Positions 34,035-42,897 of a DNA stretch of 64,000 nucleotides are shown piece by piece. Numbering within the stretch: the stretch's first letter is position 1; each line of letters begins with the position of its first letter. The notes beneath the pieces are model-generated. The model was not told where the DNA came from. It was given only the letters and a program-made list of their open reading frames with translations, and did no database searches. Source of the DNA: Flavobacteriales bacterium (GTDB taxonomy: Bacteria > Bacteroidota > Bacteroidia > Flavobacteriales_F > PHOS-HE28); NCBI GenBank assembly GCA_016710965.1, contig JADJTW010000002.1:186001-250000 (forward strand). The letters run 5' to 3'. The position numbers and the translations under genes are program-made.

Positions 34035-34096
34035 GCTTCAAGGCTCAAGTTCCACGGCATACGCTAAGCGGGCTCGGATCAGTGTATTGTTTCAGG

Positions 34097-34215
34097 CTTG
34101 ACGCTTGTGTCTTGAACCTTGTGCCTTGTGTCTTGAACCTTGTGTCTTGTGCCTTGACACTTGTGTCTTGTGTCTTGTGTCTTGTGTCTTGTGTCTTGAA
34201 GCTTGTGCCTTGATA
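34097..34215. repeat. 17-unit tandem repeat of the heptamer CTTGNNN
   Basis: From 34097 every seventh base begins CTTG for 17 consecutive units (119 bp). The three variable bases are most often tgt (8 units), then tgc (3), aac (2), and acg, aca, aag and ata once each. The phase is unbroken and a degenerate CTTCCCT follows at 34216. About 50 bp away, near 34040, two units in the opposite orientation (CAAGGCTCAAG) occur. It lies in the 186-bp gap between the epimerase stop and the glycosyltransferase start. Confidence 0.9.
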
Positions 34216-34220
34216 CTTCC

Positions 34221-35144
34221 CTAAAGTTTCTCCCGCAGCAGCGTCTCAACCCCTTCGTCAATGCCCCATTGCGGCTCCCAGCCGGTGGTCCGCTTCAGCT
34301 TGCTTACATCGGCGAGCAGGTGCATGCGTTCCACTTTGCGCACGCGTGCGGGATCCACATCGATGGTGAGCTTCTCGCCCAGTTGCCGCTCGAAGGCCGT
34401 TACGATCTCGCGTACGCTGTACTCGATGCCGCGGCCTATGTTGAAGACATCATATCCGGTGATGCCAGCATTCAACAGTGCTTCCATCGCGCGCGCCATG
34501 TCGGTGGTGTGGATGAAGTCGCGCTTGGGATCGAGGTTGCCGAGCTGCAGGGTGCGCGCACCGGCCAGCACCTGCTTCTGGATCTCGGGGATCAGGTGCG
34601 GATTGGTCTCGTTGGGGCCGAAGGCATTGAAGAAGCGGCCGGTGATGGTGGGGATGCGCGTGCGCAGGCAGAACTCGCTGGCGAGCTTCTCGGTGGCTAG
34701 CTTCGTAATGCCGTAGATGTCCATGGGCCCGGTGGCGTGGTCCTCGGCCATGGCGCCATCGGCGATGGGGTACACCGCAGCGGTGCTGGCCACGAAGACC
34801 TGCTGCACGCTCTTCACCGCCGCGCACGCATCCAGCACGTTGATGGTGCCGGTGATGTTGATGTCGGCGGCCTCCACCGGGTGCGCGTTGCAGTACGGTA
34901 TGAAGTGGATGGCCGCCAGATGCAGCACCCATTGCGGATCGGTCGCAGCGACCGCACGCAACACGGCAGCACGGTCCCGGATGTCCACTTGGTGGAAACG
35001 CTCATCGGGCACCGGCGCCAAGGCCCGACGGCCGAAGCTGAGGTTGTCGAGCACGCTTACCTCGTGGCCACTGCTCTGCAGATGCGCCGCCAGCGTGGAC
35101 CCGATGAAACCAGCCCCGCCCGTGATGAGCACCTTTTGCGCCAT
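34221..35144 (-). CDS. NAD-dependent nucleotide-sugar epimerase (extended SDR)
   Basis: 307 residues from the ATG at 35144, selected because a TACTTTCG box lies 4 nt upstream and it gives the standard MAQKVLITGGAGFIGS start; an in-frame ATG at 35210 would sit upstream of that box. NAD binding is GGAGFIGS, the active site has STAAVYP and YGITK, and RFFNAFGPNETNPH and DPKRDFIHTTD follow. This is the UDP-glucose 4-epimerase-like group; exact substrate is unknown. It likely supplies a sugar donor for the polysaccharide locus. Confidence 0.88.
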   Translation of the reverse strand: MAQKVLITGGAGFIGSTLAAHLQSSGHEVSVLDNLSFGRRALAPVPDERFHQVDIRDRAAVLRAVAATDPQWVLHLAAIHFIPYCNAHPVEAADINITGTINVLDACAAVKSVQQVFVASTAAVYPIADGAMAEDHATGPMDIYGITKLATEKLASEFCLRTRIPTITGRFFNAFGPNETNPHLIPEIQKQVLAGARTLQLGNLDPKRDFIHTTDMARAMEALLNAGITGYDVFNIGRGIEYSVREIVTAFERQLGEKLTIDVDPARVRKVERMHLLADVSKLKRTTGWEPQWGIDEGVETLLREKL

Positions 35145-35148
35145 GGCG

Positions 35149-35156
35149 CGAAAGTA
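35149..35156 (-). promoter_or_regulatory. -7-like element TACTTTCG, 4 nt from the start codon
   Basis: One mismatch to TAnnTTTG (C in place of the last T). The ATG at 35144 follows after 4 nt. Confidence 0.4.
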
Positions 35157-35199
35157 GGGGGCGGGAAATGCCCACATCGCCTTCCTTTGGGCCTCGCCG

Positions 35200-36147
35200 A
35201 TGAGGGTCACGATCGTTCTTCCCTGCTACAACGCGGCAGCCCACTTGGAGCGCTGCTTCGCGAGCCTCTTCGCGCAAACGCATGGCGAGCTGGACCTGAT
35301 AGCCGTGGACGATGGCAGCAGCGATGATACGCTGGCGCTGCTCCACGCGCTGGCCCCGCGTGCGCCCTTCCCCATGGAAGTGATCGCGCAGGCCAACGCC
35401 GGTGCCTGCGCGGCGCGCAATGCCGGCTGGCGCAAGGCCACGGGCAGCTACATCCAGTTCATGGATGCCGATGATGAATTGGTTCCGCAGAAGATCGCGC
35501 ACCAGGTGGCGCTGGCCGAGCACAGCGGCCTGCCGGAGCTGATCGTGGGCAGCGTGCATACCTACAAGGCCGATGGCAACTTGCGCGAAACGGATGCACA
35601 AAGTCCCGATAGGCACGATCCCTGGCTGGACCTGATGAAGCACCGCATGGGCGGCACGCCCGGCAACTTGTGGAAGCGCAGCGCGGTGGAGGAGGTGGGC
35701 GGTTGGGACCCGGCCATGAAGAGCAGCCAGGAGTACGATCTCATGTTCCGCATGCTTTGCAACGGCGCGCGCCCGGTCTTCGACCCAGAGGTTCTTACGC
35801 ATGTGCATCTGCGCGCCAGCGGCAGTGTCAGCACCAGCAACCTGGACCAGGCATGGGAGCGCTTCATCGAACTGCGTGCGCGCATCATCGCGCATCTCCA
35901 GCGTACGCAGCCCGCGCTGGACCTTCAGCCGCACCGGCAGGTGCTCTTCGACAGCATACGAACGCTGTATCCGTTCGCGCCGGAACGTTCGGTGGAACTG
36001 TACACGCAGTTGCTCCCGAAGGATTTCGCACCGGCGCTTTCACCGGCAACGGGCCGCGGCTACCTCGCCTTGCACAAGCTGCTTGGCTTCGCCCTGGCCA
36101 ACCGCGTGCGTCAGTGGTTCAGTCCGCGCGCTTCCGCCCCGAAGTGA
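35200..36147 (+). CDS. Glycosyltransferase family 2 (GT-A)
   Basis: 315 residues. GT-A motifs are VTIVLPCYNAAAHLERC, DLIAVDDGSSDDT, ANAGACAARNAGW and the metal-binding QFMDADDE. A WDPAMKSSQEYDLMFRM segment holds the likely catalytic acid region. It is clearly paralogous to the GT2 gene at 39941-40876, sharing the NAGACAARNAG and SSQ(E/D)YDL segments, but is encoded on the opposite strand. Its last 29 nt overlap the end of the GT4-GT2 fusion gene on the minus strand. Confidence 0.9.
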   Translation: MRVTIVLPCYNAAAHLERCFASLFAQTHGELDLIAVDDGSSDDTLALLHALAPRAPFPMEVIAQANAGACAARNAGWRKATGSYIQFMDADDELVPQKIAHQVALAEHSGLPELIVGSVHTYKADGNLRETDAQSPDRHDPWLDLMKHRMGGTPGNLWKRSAVEEVGGWDPAMKSSQEYDLMFRMLCNGARPVFDPEVLTHVHLRASGSVSTSNLDQAWERFIELRARIIAHLQRTQPALDLQPHRQVLFDSIRTLYPFAPERSVELYTQLLPKDFAPALSPATGRGYLALHKLLGFALANRVRQWFSPRASAPK

Positions 36148-38284
36148 GCAGCGCGAACACCAGCATGTTCACCCCCGGCACGCGCAGCGGCAGCAGGTTG
36201 TACCAGCGCGTGAAGAGGAAGAGCCAGCGCTTGAATTCGGGCAGCTCGGCGGTCCACTCCGCTGCCAGCAGCACTTCCTCCAACGACCGCAACGATGCGC
36301 GATCGATGCGCCCGGCTTTCGCGTTGAGCAGGATCTGCAGGTAGGTGCGGTGGATGATGCCCAGCAGCAGGTTGGGGCGGCCCATGCGGCGGGCATCGGC
36401 GAGGAACTTGCTGCGGTACTTCACCGCCGAGTCGGAGAAGCTCATGAGCAGCTTACGGGGATCGAGCACCTTGCGCTCCTCGGCGATGCGGTAGTAGCAG
36501 TCGGGCTGCGTGCGGCGCATGCGCAGGCGCACGCCGGGCACCAGTAGCGCGCGCGTGTGCAGTTCCACGTCCTGGTGGCGGCTGAAACTGCTGTCGAAGC
36601 CGTGCAGGGCGCGCAGGAAATCGCGGTCCCAGATGGGCTGCATGGTCTGCCACGGCAGTTTGTGCCGGAAGAAATCGGTGAGCGGCGATCGCGAAAGCGG
36701 CACCCACAACTGGCCGTGGTCACCGGGCGTTTCCTTGAACACTTCCATGGTGCTCACGCTCAGGTCAAGCCCGCTGCCGGCCATCACGGCCAGTCGGCGT
36801 TCCACGCATTGGGCGGCGAAGAGATCATCGGCATCGAGGAAGATGATGTAGCGCCCGCGCGCTTCCTGTATGCCCAGGTTGCGGCAGTGGTTGGCGCCCA
36901 TGTTCGCGCTCAGCGCGATCAAGCGGATGCGCGCGTCGGAAGCGGCTAGCGAGGCGAGCAATTCCGGGCTGCCATCGGACGAGGCATCGTCGACGATCCT
37001 GAGCTCCCAATGGGCTTCGGTCTGCGCCTGCACCGTAGCGACCATGTCGCCGATGAAGCCGCGCTTGTTGAAGCTGGGGACGATGATGGAGACCAGGGGC
37101 GCGCCATCGGCAGGAGTCATGAAGGGTCGGGCGCTCTCGGTCCCTGGCTCCTCGCACATGCAACCGAGCACGGTGCGGTATGGGGCATTGAAGGCTTCCT
37201 TGGTGAACTCCTCGCGCGCCAGTCGCATGAGCCGGTCGCGCAATTCGGCCGAGGGCTTCAGGAGGCGCAGCGGCTCATCGGCCTTGTACACCTGCCCCAG
37301 TTCCGAACCGCGCACCCTATCGCTGAAGTCGCCTACGCCTTCCGATATCAATACGGGCAGGCCCGCGCTGAGGTACTCGGCGAACTTCGTGGGGGACGCA
37401 ACGCGGTTGGTGATGCGCGGCTCGCGAAGGAGCAGCCCGTGGTCGCAGGCCTGCAACAGCGCACGCACATCCTGGTGCGGCACCCATCGCCGCTGCACCT
37501 GCCCGGGGAACCGGCCCTTCAACCGGTCGATCACCGCATGCTCCTGGCTGAGGAACAACATGCGGTGCGAAGCATCCTGCTCCAGCCAAGGCCCCACCGC
37601 TGTTTCGGCCAATTCGAGCGATTGCCAGCCCACCGAGGTGCCCGAATACACCAGGATGGTATCCGCCTCGTTCCACCCCAGTGCGGCGCGTACCTCCCTG
37701 GTCGTTCGCGCCGGCTCGGCCTCCACGCTCCTGCCCAGCGTGCAGGGGATCACGCGATGGCGTTCGCCGCGGTAGCCCAGGAACTCTCGCCAGTGGTGTA
37801 CGAGCGCCTCGCTCACCGCCATGCGCAGATCGGCGTGCTGCACCACCTCACGTTCGAGCGCAACGCACTCCGCGATAAGCCGGTCGTTGTCCACCACGCG
37901 GTATTCCTCCCACTCGGCGCCGTATGCCGCACGGCCATCGAAGCACACCTGCGCCACGAGGCCGCGATCGCGCATGCGCAGCGCCAGCGCGGTGGCGAAG
38001 ATGCCCCGGCCGATGATGCCGCTGGGCTTCAGCCAACGGCATGCGAGCCACAGCCAGATCCAATTGATGCGCCAGTTGTGCGCACGCGGCACCATGGGCA
38101 GCACCCATGAGCGCGGTCGCCGCTTGCGGATCTCGCGGAATGAGCGGAGATAGCCGCGCAGCGATACGAGCGCAACGAGGCGCACGCGGTCCTCCCCCAG
38201 CGTGTTCAGGTGATCGACCACGTCGGTCACCTGGCCCCAATAGACGCCGCTGGGCTGATCGTTGTAGGTGAGGTAGAGGATCAC
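36119..38284 (-). CDS. Two-domain glycosyltransferase: GT4-like N-half fused to GT2 C-half
   Basis: 721 residues from a GTG at 38284 that overlaps the wecB stop by 4 nt (GTGA) and gives a proper start VILYLTYNDQPSG. Residues 1 to about 380 form a GT-B-type domain: RGIFATALALRMRDRG, ILVYSGTSVGWQ, and LREPRITNRVASPTKFAEYLSAGLPVL in the donor-binding half. Residues about 397-620 form a GT-A domain: VSIIVPSFNKRGFIGD, RIVDDASSDGS, NMGANHCRNLG and FLDADD. The remainder is helical. One chain would thus perform two successive sugar transfers. Confidence 0.85.
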   Translation of the reverse strand: MILYLTYNDQPSGVYWGQVTDVVDHLNTLGEDRVRLVALVSLRGYLRSFREIRKRRPRSWVLPMVPRAHNWRINWIWLWLACRWLKPSGIIGRGIFATALALRMRDRGLVAQVCFDGRAAYGAEWEEYRVVDNDRLIAECVALEREVVQHADLRMAVSEALVHHWREFLGYRGERHRVIPCTLGRSVEAEPARTTREVRAALGWNEADTILVYSGTSVGWQSLELAETAVGPWLEQDASHRMLFLSQEHAVIDRLKGRFPGQVQRRWVPHQDVRALLQACDHGLLLREPRITNRVASPTKFAEYLSAGLPVLISEGVGDFSDRVRGSELGQVYKADEPLRLLKPSAELRDRLMRLAREEFTKEAFNAPYRTVLGCMCEEPGTESARPFMTPADGAPLVSIIVPSFNKRGFIGDMVATVQAQTEAHWELRIVDDASSDGSPELLASLAASDARIRLIALSANMGANHCRNLGIQEARGRYIIFLDADDLFAAQCVERRLAVMAGSGLDLSVSTMEVFKETPGDHGQLWVPLSRSPLTDFFRHKLPWQTMQPIWDRDFLRALHGFDSSFSRHQDVELHTRALLVPGVRLRMRRTQPDCYYRIAEERKVLDPRKLLMSFSDSAVKYRSKFLADARRMGRPNLLLGIIHRTYLQILLNAKAGRIDRASLRSLEEVLLAAEWTAELPEFKRWLFLFTRWYNLLPLRVPGVNMLVFALLTSGRKRAD

Positions 38285-39372
38285 AGCACGCGGTTCAGCA
38301 CGTCGAAGATGCGCTCCGTGGCGCGACCATCCCACAAAGCGGGAACCTTGCCTTTCTTGAAGGACCCTTCGCGGATGCGGCGGAGCACAGCGGACAGCTC
38401 GGCGTGATCGAAGGTGACCAGCTCGTTGGTGCCTTCGGTGATGGTGATGGGGCGCTCGGTGCTTGGCCGCAGGGTGAGGCACGGGATGCCGCGCCAGGTG
38501 GTCTCCTCCTGCACCCCACCGCTATCCGTGACGACGAAGGCGCTGGATGCGATCAGCTTCTGGAACTCGAAGTAGCTCAATGGCGGAGCGCTGACCAGGT
38601 CTGCGATGCGGCCCAGTTTGCCATCGAGACTGAAACGCTCCATGCTGCTCATCGTCCGCGGATGCACCGGGAACACGATTCGGCGATCCTGCGCGAGCTG
38701 CTCGATCAGCTCGATCGTACGCAACAAGCCTTCGCGCGTATCCACGTTGGCAGGACGGTGCAGGGTCACGAGCACATGTCCTTCGCGCGCCGGTCCGAGG
38801 AGATGCGAGACGTCGCAGGCCTCAATGCGGTCCGCGAAGGCTACCAATGCATCGATCATGGTGTTGCCCACATGATGGATGCGGTCGGCTGTGATCCCTT
38901 CCTTCAGCAGGTTCTCCTGCCCGCTGGGTTCCGTGGTGAAGCAGTGCTGCGCAATGCGATCAGTGAGGATCCGGTTCACTTCCTCCGGCATCCCCAGATC
39001 GCCATTGCGGAGGCCGCTTTCCACGTGCACCAGTGGCACTCCGAGCTTGTTGGCCGCGAGCGCTCCCGCCAACGTGCTATCCACGTCGCCCACCACCACT
39101 ACGGCGTCCGGAGCGCTCATACGCACCACCGGTTCTATGGAACTGATCATGCGGCCCAGTCGTGCAGCAGGCGAACCATCAGGAACAGCGAGCACATGAT
39201 CGCACTGCAGACCGAACTGCTCGAAGAAGGCGGTGCTCATGGCCGCATCGCTGTGCTGGCCGGTATGCAACAGCTCGATCGTGAAGTCGCCACGCTCCGC
39301 GGCCACGCGCTTGAACTGCGTCACCTTCACGAAGTTGGGGCGCGTGCCCACGATCACCAGCAACTTCCTCAT
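38281..39372 (-). CDS. wecB: UDP-N-acetylglucosamine 2-epimerase (non-hydrolysing)
   Basis: 363 residues, normal length. Signature segments are VGTRPNFVKVTQF at the N-terminus, HTGQHSD, VVVVGDVDSTLAGALAA, HVESGLRNGDLGMPEEVNRILTD and SDSGGVQEET. The enzyme interconverts UDP-GlcNAc and UDP-ManNAc, feeding ManNAc-derived sugars into surface glycans. The ATGA overlap with the hexapeptide acyltransferase and the GTGA overlap with the fusion glycosyltransferase place it in the middle of the coupled operon. No WecC dehydrogenase is present in the window, so ManNAc itself or a derivative made elsewhere would be used. Confidence 0.93.
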   Translation of the reverse strand: MRKLLVIVGTRPNFVKVTQFKRVAAERGDFTIELLHTGQHSDAAMSTAFFEQFGLQCDHVLAVPDGSPAARLGRMISSIEPVVRMSAPDAVVVVGDVDSTLAGALAANKLGVPLVHVESGLRNGDLGMPEEVNRILTDRIAQHCFTTEPSGQENLLKEGITADRIHHVGNTMIDALVAFADRIEACDVSHLLGPAREGHVLVTLHRPANVDTREGLLRTIELIEQLAQDRRIVFPVHPRTMSSMERFSLDGKLGRIADLVSAPPLSYFEFQKLIASSAFVVTDSGGVQEETTWRGIPCLTLRPSTERPITITEGTNELVTFDHAELSAVLRRIREGSFKKGKVPALWDGRATERIFDVLNRVL

Positions 39373-39944
39373 GGGGTGGTCGCTGCGCGTGTGGCTATGA
39401 TGTAGGCGTCGCTGGGCGTATCGCTGATCTTGCGCGCAGGAGCGCCGGCAATGGTCATGCGGCCTTCGGGGAAGGAAGTGTTCACCACGGCGTTGGCACC
39501 CACCACCAGGTTGTCGCCCAGCACGATGCTGCCGAAGATCTTGGCGCCGGGGCCGATGTACACGTTGTCGCCGATGCGCGGCACAGGCTCCGGAGGCGGA
39601 CCCGGCTGATTGCCGATGACCACGTCTACATGGATGCGGCAGTTGCTGCCGATGCGCGCGTCAGGATGCACCACGATGGTGCCACGGTGCGCGATGGAAA
39701 GTCCGGGGCCGAAGGTGTTGAGGGGGATCTCGAAGCCGCAACGGACGCTTTGCCGGTGCAAACGCCACGACCAGAACCTGCGCAGGAGCGCGTTGGCCCC
39801 CGTATTGGTCAGGAACTCCACCCGGCGCAACAGGCGTTGGAACTTCCACACTTCATCGTAATGCTGCGGCGCGCCCGCTTCCCTGCGCAGGCCGATCCGA
39901 TCGGCTTCGAGGTAGTGCTGGAGGTCAGCGCGCGAGCGGATCAT
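39369..39944 (-). CDS. Serine acetyltransferase-like hexapeptide acyltransferase
   Basis: 191 residues. The N-terminus (RADLQHYLEADRIGL) is a helical lead typical of CysE-like proteins found in sugar clusters. Residues about 75-175 are left-handed beta-helix turns: GLSIAHRGTIVVHPDARIGSNCRIHVDVVIGN, then GDNVYIGPGAKIFGSIVLGDNLVVGANAVV, with IAGAPARKI at the end. The His in IAHRG fits the catalytic position. O-acetylation of a polysaccharide sugar is more likely than cysteine synthesis given the context; no cysK lies nearby. It overlaps both neighbours by 4 nt. Confidence 0.88.
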   Translation of the reverse strand: MIRSRADLQHYLEADRIGLRREAGAPQHYDEVWKFQRLLRRVEFLTNTGANALLRRFWSWRLHRQSVRCGFEIPLNTFGPGLSIAHRGTIVVHPDARIGSNCRIHVDVVIGNQPGPPPEPVPRIGDNVYIGPGAKIFGSIVLGDNLVVGANAVVNTSFPEGRMTIAGAPARKISDTPSDAYIIATRAATTP

Positions 39945-40876
39945 GATGGATCGGTTCGGCGCATCAATGCGGACAAGCGTTCGGCACGGTGGAACCCGAG
40001 CAGCTTGAACGCCAGGATGTAAAGAGGCGAAGTGGCCGTGTGCCGCTCAGGAACGAAGCCCGGTGGGAGCATGCGCTCGAACGCGCCCTGTGCGGCCTGG
40101 CGATCATGCTTCGAAAGTACGCGGATGCCCCTGAAGAGGTATTGGTCGCAGATGGCGATGACCCGTGCATGGAGCTGTGGATCACGCGCCCGCAGGTGAT
40201 CGCGCATGGCGCACCGCAGCTCGAGATAGCGTTTCCAGTTCCCCCCTTCGTTGGTGCGGCTGATCGATCCTGAGCGGCGCTTGAGCACCTCGCATCCCAC
40301 CGCCTCGTCCCAGGCGATGCGTGCGCCCCTCTTCAACAAGCGGAAGAGCAGATCATAGTCCTGGCTGCTATGCAGGCTTTCGTCCCAACCGCCCGCTTCG
40401 AGCACAGCCTCACGCCGGAAGAGGTTGGCGCTGGTGGTGCCCATTCGCGTTCGCACCAACGATTCCCATGGATCGGCGGTCAAGGGCTGCACCACGGTGG
40501 GCGCGCGGCCATCATCGAACACGTTCCTGAAACTGCCGACAACCACGTCGGCATCGACGGCAAGCACGAGTTGCCGTTCGACCTTGCCCGGAAGCAATCG
40601 ATCATCCGCATCAAGGAACTGCAGCCAGTCGCCGGTGCTCACCGAAACTCCGGCATTGCGCGCGGCGCACGCTCCTCGGTTCGACTGGCCGATCACCATC
40701 ATGCGTCCGCGATGCTCCGTTGCCAGGCGCTCCAGCACGATACGCGTGCCATCAGTGCTGCCATCGTCCACGGCGATCACCTCCAGGTCCGAGTGCGTCT
40801 GCGCGAGGGCGGAACGCACCGTTGCCTCCACGTGCGCATCCACATTGAGGCAGGGTATGATCACGCTCACCTTCAT
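39941..40876 (-). CDS. Glycosyltransferase family 2 (GT-A)
   Basis: 311 residues starting MKVSVIIPCLNVDAHVE at 40876, 4 nt after the stop of the frameshifted GT2 upstream. GT-A motifs: IAVDDGSTDGT, NRGACAARNAGV, QFLDADDRLLPGK, and SSQDYDLLFRL further on. Its frame is the same as the pre-frameshift part of the upstream gene, so an uncorrected reading fuses the two into one artificial protein. It is the closest relative in the window of the GT2 at 35200-36147, from which it probably separated by duplication and inversion. Confidence 0.9.
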   Translation of the reverse strand: MKVSVIIPCLNVDAHVEATVRSALAQTHSDLEVIAVDDGSTDGTRIVLERLATEHRGRMMVIGQSNRGACAARNAGVSVSTGDWLQFLDADDRLLPGKVERQLVLAVDADVVVGSFRNVFDDGRAPTVVQPLTADPWESLVRTRMGTTSANLFRREAVLEAGGWDESLHSSQDYDLLFRLLKRGARIAWDEAVGCEVLKRRSGSISRTNEGGNWKRYLELRCAMRDHLRARDPQLHARVIAICDQYLFRGIRVLSKHDRQAAQGAFERMLPPGFVPERHTATSPLYILAFKLLGFHRAERLSALMRRTDPS

Positions 40877-40880
40877 CGGC

Positions 40881-41893
40881 TCATTCCTGCCCGAAGCTCG
40901 GGCGGTACACCTTGCCCTTGAGCATGGAGGATAGCAAGTAGCGGCACTTGTTGAAGGCCGGTCGGTGGTCATTGCGCACGTAGCTCCACATGGTGCGCCA
41001 GCCGAAGCGAGGCAGCTGGTAAGCGAGATCGTCCCATACGCGATCGATCCGGAGATCGAACGCATGGCGATCGAAAAGGCCCGTGCGATGCACGTGCGCA
41101 CGCAGCTCCGTGTGTATTCCTTCAGCTCGGCTACCTCCTGCGGCTGCAATCGGGCCGGGTAGAACTTGATCGCGTGGAGATGCTGCTTCAAGTGCGCATC
41201 GTCGGCTGGCAGTCCGTACCAGAGGAGCACCTCGGTGAAGAGCGTGCGCAGGTCGGCGTAGTTGTCGCGGCCGTAGGAGATATTCTGCTGGCCCACCCGG
41301 TACCTCACCAAGGCCTCATCGATGTTGGCCACCTGCGTCACCTTCAGCAGGCGCAGCTGGAAGAACCAATCCTCGCCATAGCGGGGCCAGGCATCATCGA
41401 AGCGAACGTTGTGCTCCAGCAGCGTGGACCGGCGGTAGATGGAGGTAGGCTGGTAGATGGGGATGTGGAACAGCGAGGCGGACCGGCAATCGCGATCGTT
41501 GAGGATGGCCACCCGGAACACCCCGGCTTCATGGTACAGTTCCATGTGCGAACCACTGGCTCCGATCATCGGGTTCTCATCCATGAACGCCACCTGGCGG
41601 TCGATCCTGTGCGGCAGCATCACGTCATCGGCATCCATGCGGACGATGTACTCCCCGGTGGCGGCATCGAAGCCGCGTTGCGCGCAACCTGCGGGGCCCA
41701 GGTTGCGATCGAGCTCGATGATGCGCAATCGCGGATCGGCCATGCCACGCAAGAGCGCGAGGCTGTCGTCCGTGCTGCGGTCGTCCACGGCGATGACCTC
41801 GAAATGACGGAACGATTGGGAGAAGATGCTGTCGAAGCACTCCTTCAGGTAGGGCGCCTTGTTGTACACGGGTACCACCACGCTCACCTTCAT
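40881..41893 (-). pseudogene. Glycosyltransferase family 2 with a frameshift near the C-terminus
   Basis: The ATG at 41893 overlaps the upstream stop (ATGA) and starts MKVSVVVPVYNKAPYLKECF. Motifs VDDRSTDDS, NLGPAGCAQRGF and RMDADD are intact. After QEVAELKEYT (about 41115) the frame degenerates, while the -1 frame continues HVHRTGLFDRHAFDLRIDRVWDDLAYQLPRFGW and ends SFGQE at 40881. That matches the C-terminus of the tandem paralogue upstream (RLQRAWDQLFFALPRFG). Total length is 1013 nt, 1 short of a multiple of three. Restoring one G in the run at about 41107-41108 would give 337 residues. It may be a recent mutation or an assembly error. Confidence 0.85.
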
Positions 41894-42897
41894 CGCTTCG
41901 CGGTTCTCCCCAACCATCGGTTCAATGTGTACTTGGCAAGATAGACCAGGCGGCTGCGGTCGCGCACGCGGCTCAGGCGATAATGCGCCATTGCCGGTGC
42001 CATGCCGAAGCGCGGCAGCGCGAAGAAGAGCTGGTCCCACGCACGTTGCAGGCGCCGTTCGAACGCCTCGGCGGGAAAGAGCTGGCGTTGCGCGTTCATG
42101 GAGCGCAACGTATCGAGCCAGTCCCGGAACGCGAGCAGTACGCTGGTGTCCGGTGGGTGCTGGAACGAGCGCAGGCCCACAAGGTGAAGCGCGCACTGCT
42201 CTTCGGTGAGCGGGATCCCCAGCATGCGGAACACCTCGCGCACGATCACAGCGCGATAGACGGTGTGGTCCTGTCCATGCATGCTGTTCTGCTCGCCACG
42301 CCGGTACATGATGAGGGCATGGTCCACATTCCCGAATTCGGCGTGCGGCGCCATGCGCGCCCAGAAGATCCAATCCTCGCCGATGCGCGGCCAGTGGTCC
42401 TCGAAGCGCAATCCCTTGCTGCGCAGCACAGAGGCGCGCAAGATGCTGGCGCCCTGCACCACGGGATTCCCGAAGAGCAGTTCGGCCCGGCAGTCGTCCC
42501 TGCTCAGCGGGAATTTCCACAGGCCTGTTTCGCCACCGAACAGCTGCAAGTGGCCGCCGCTGGCGCCTATGTCAGGGTTGGCATCCATGAAGGCCACCTG
42601 GCGCGCGAAGCGATCGGGCAGGTTGATGTCATCGGCATCCACGCGCAGGATGTATTCGCCCTGCGCCAGATCGATGGCCCGTTGAGCGGCACCGGCCGGG
42701 CCCAGGTTCTTCTCCAACGGCACGATACGCAAACGTTCATCGCGCAGGGTGCGCAGCACTTCAAGGCTGTTGTCCGTGCTCTTGTCGTCCACGGCGATCA
42801 GCTCGAAGTCAGCGTACGATTGCGAGAAGATGCTCTCGAAGCACTCCCTGATGAAGGGCGCCTTGTTGTACACCGGCACGATCACGCTCAGTTTCAT
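41890..42897 (-). CDS. Glycosyltransferase family 2 (GT-A)
   Basis: 335 residues from the ATG at 42897, which forms an ATGA overlap with the upstream GT2. Motifs: LSVIVPVYNKAPFIREC, IAVDDKSTDNS, NLGPAGAAQRAI, RVDADDINLP. It is strongly similar along its whole length to the frameshifted gene that follows (NKAPxxxECFxSIFSQS, FDD/FEDxWPRxGEDW, ALPRFG), so the two arose by tandem duplication. The C-terminal 60 residues are basic and may sit on the membrane. Confidence 0.92.
   Translation of the reverse strand: MKLSVIVPVYNKAPFIRECFESIFSQSYADFELIAVDDKSTDNSLEVLRTLRDERLRIVPLEKNLGPAGAAQRAIDLAQGEYILRVDADDINLPDRFARQVAFMDANPDIGASGGHLQLFGGETGLWKFPLSRDDCRAELLFGNPVVQGASILRASVLRSKGLRFEDHWPRIGEDWIFWARMAPHAEFGNVDHALIMYRRGEQNSMHGQDHTVYRAVIVREVFRMLGIPLTEEQCALHLVGLRSFQHPPDTSVLLAFRDWLDTLRSMNAQRQLFPAEAFERRLQRAWDQLFFALPRFGMAPAMAHYRLSRVRDRSRLVYLAKYTLNRWLGRTAKR

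Noticed and set aside
34019..34213. A small coding gene across the heptamer repeats
   Set aside because: The frame simply translates the 7-bp repeat as a heptad-like peptide; there is no start context, and base variation does not follow codon positions.
34097..34215. CRISPR array
   Set aside because: The unit is only 7 bp, with no spacer of useful length and no cas genes nearby.
39941..42520. A single 859-residue double glycosyltransferase
   Set aside because: The fusion exists only because a frameshift removes the stop of the first gene; the -1 frame holds its true C-terminus, and the second gene has its own start at 40876. The codons before 41893 are out-of-frame sequence of another GT2.
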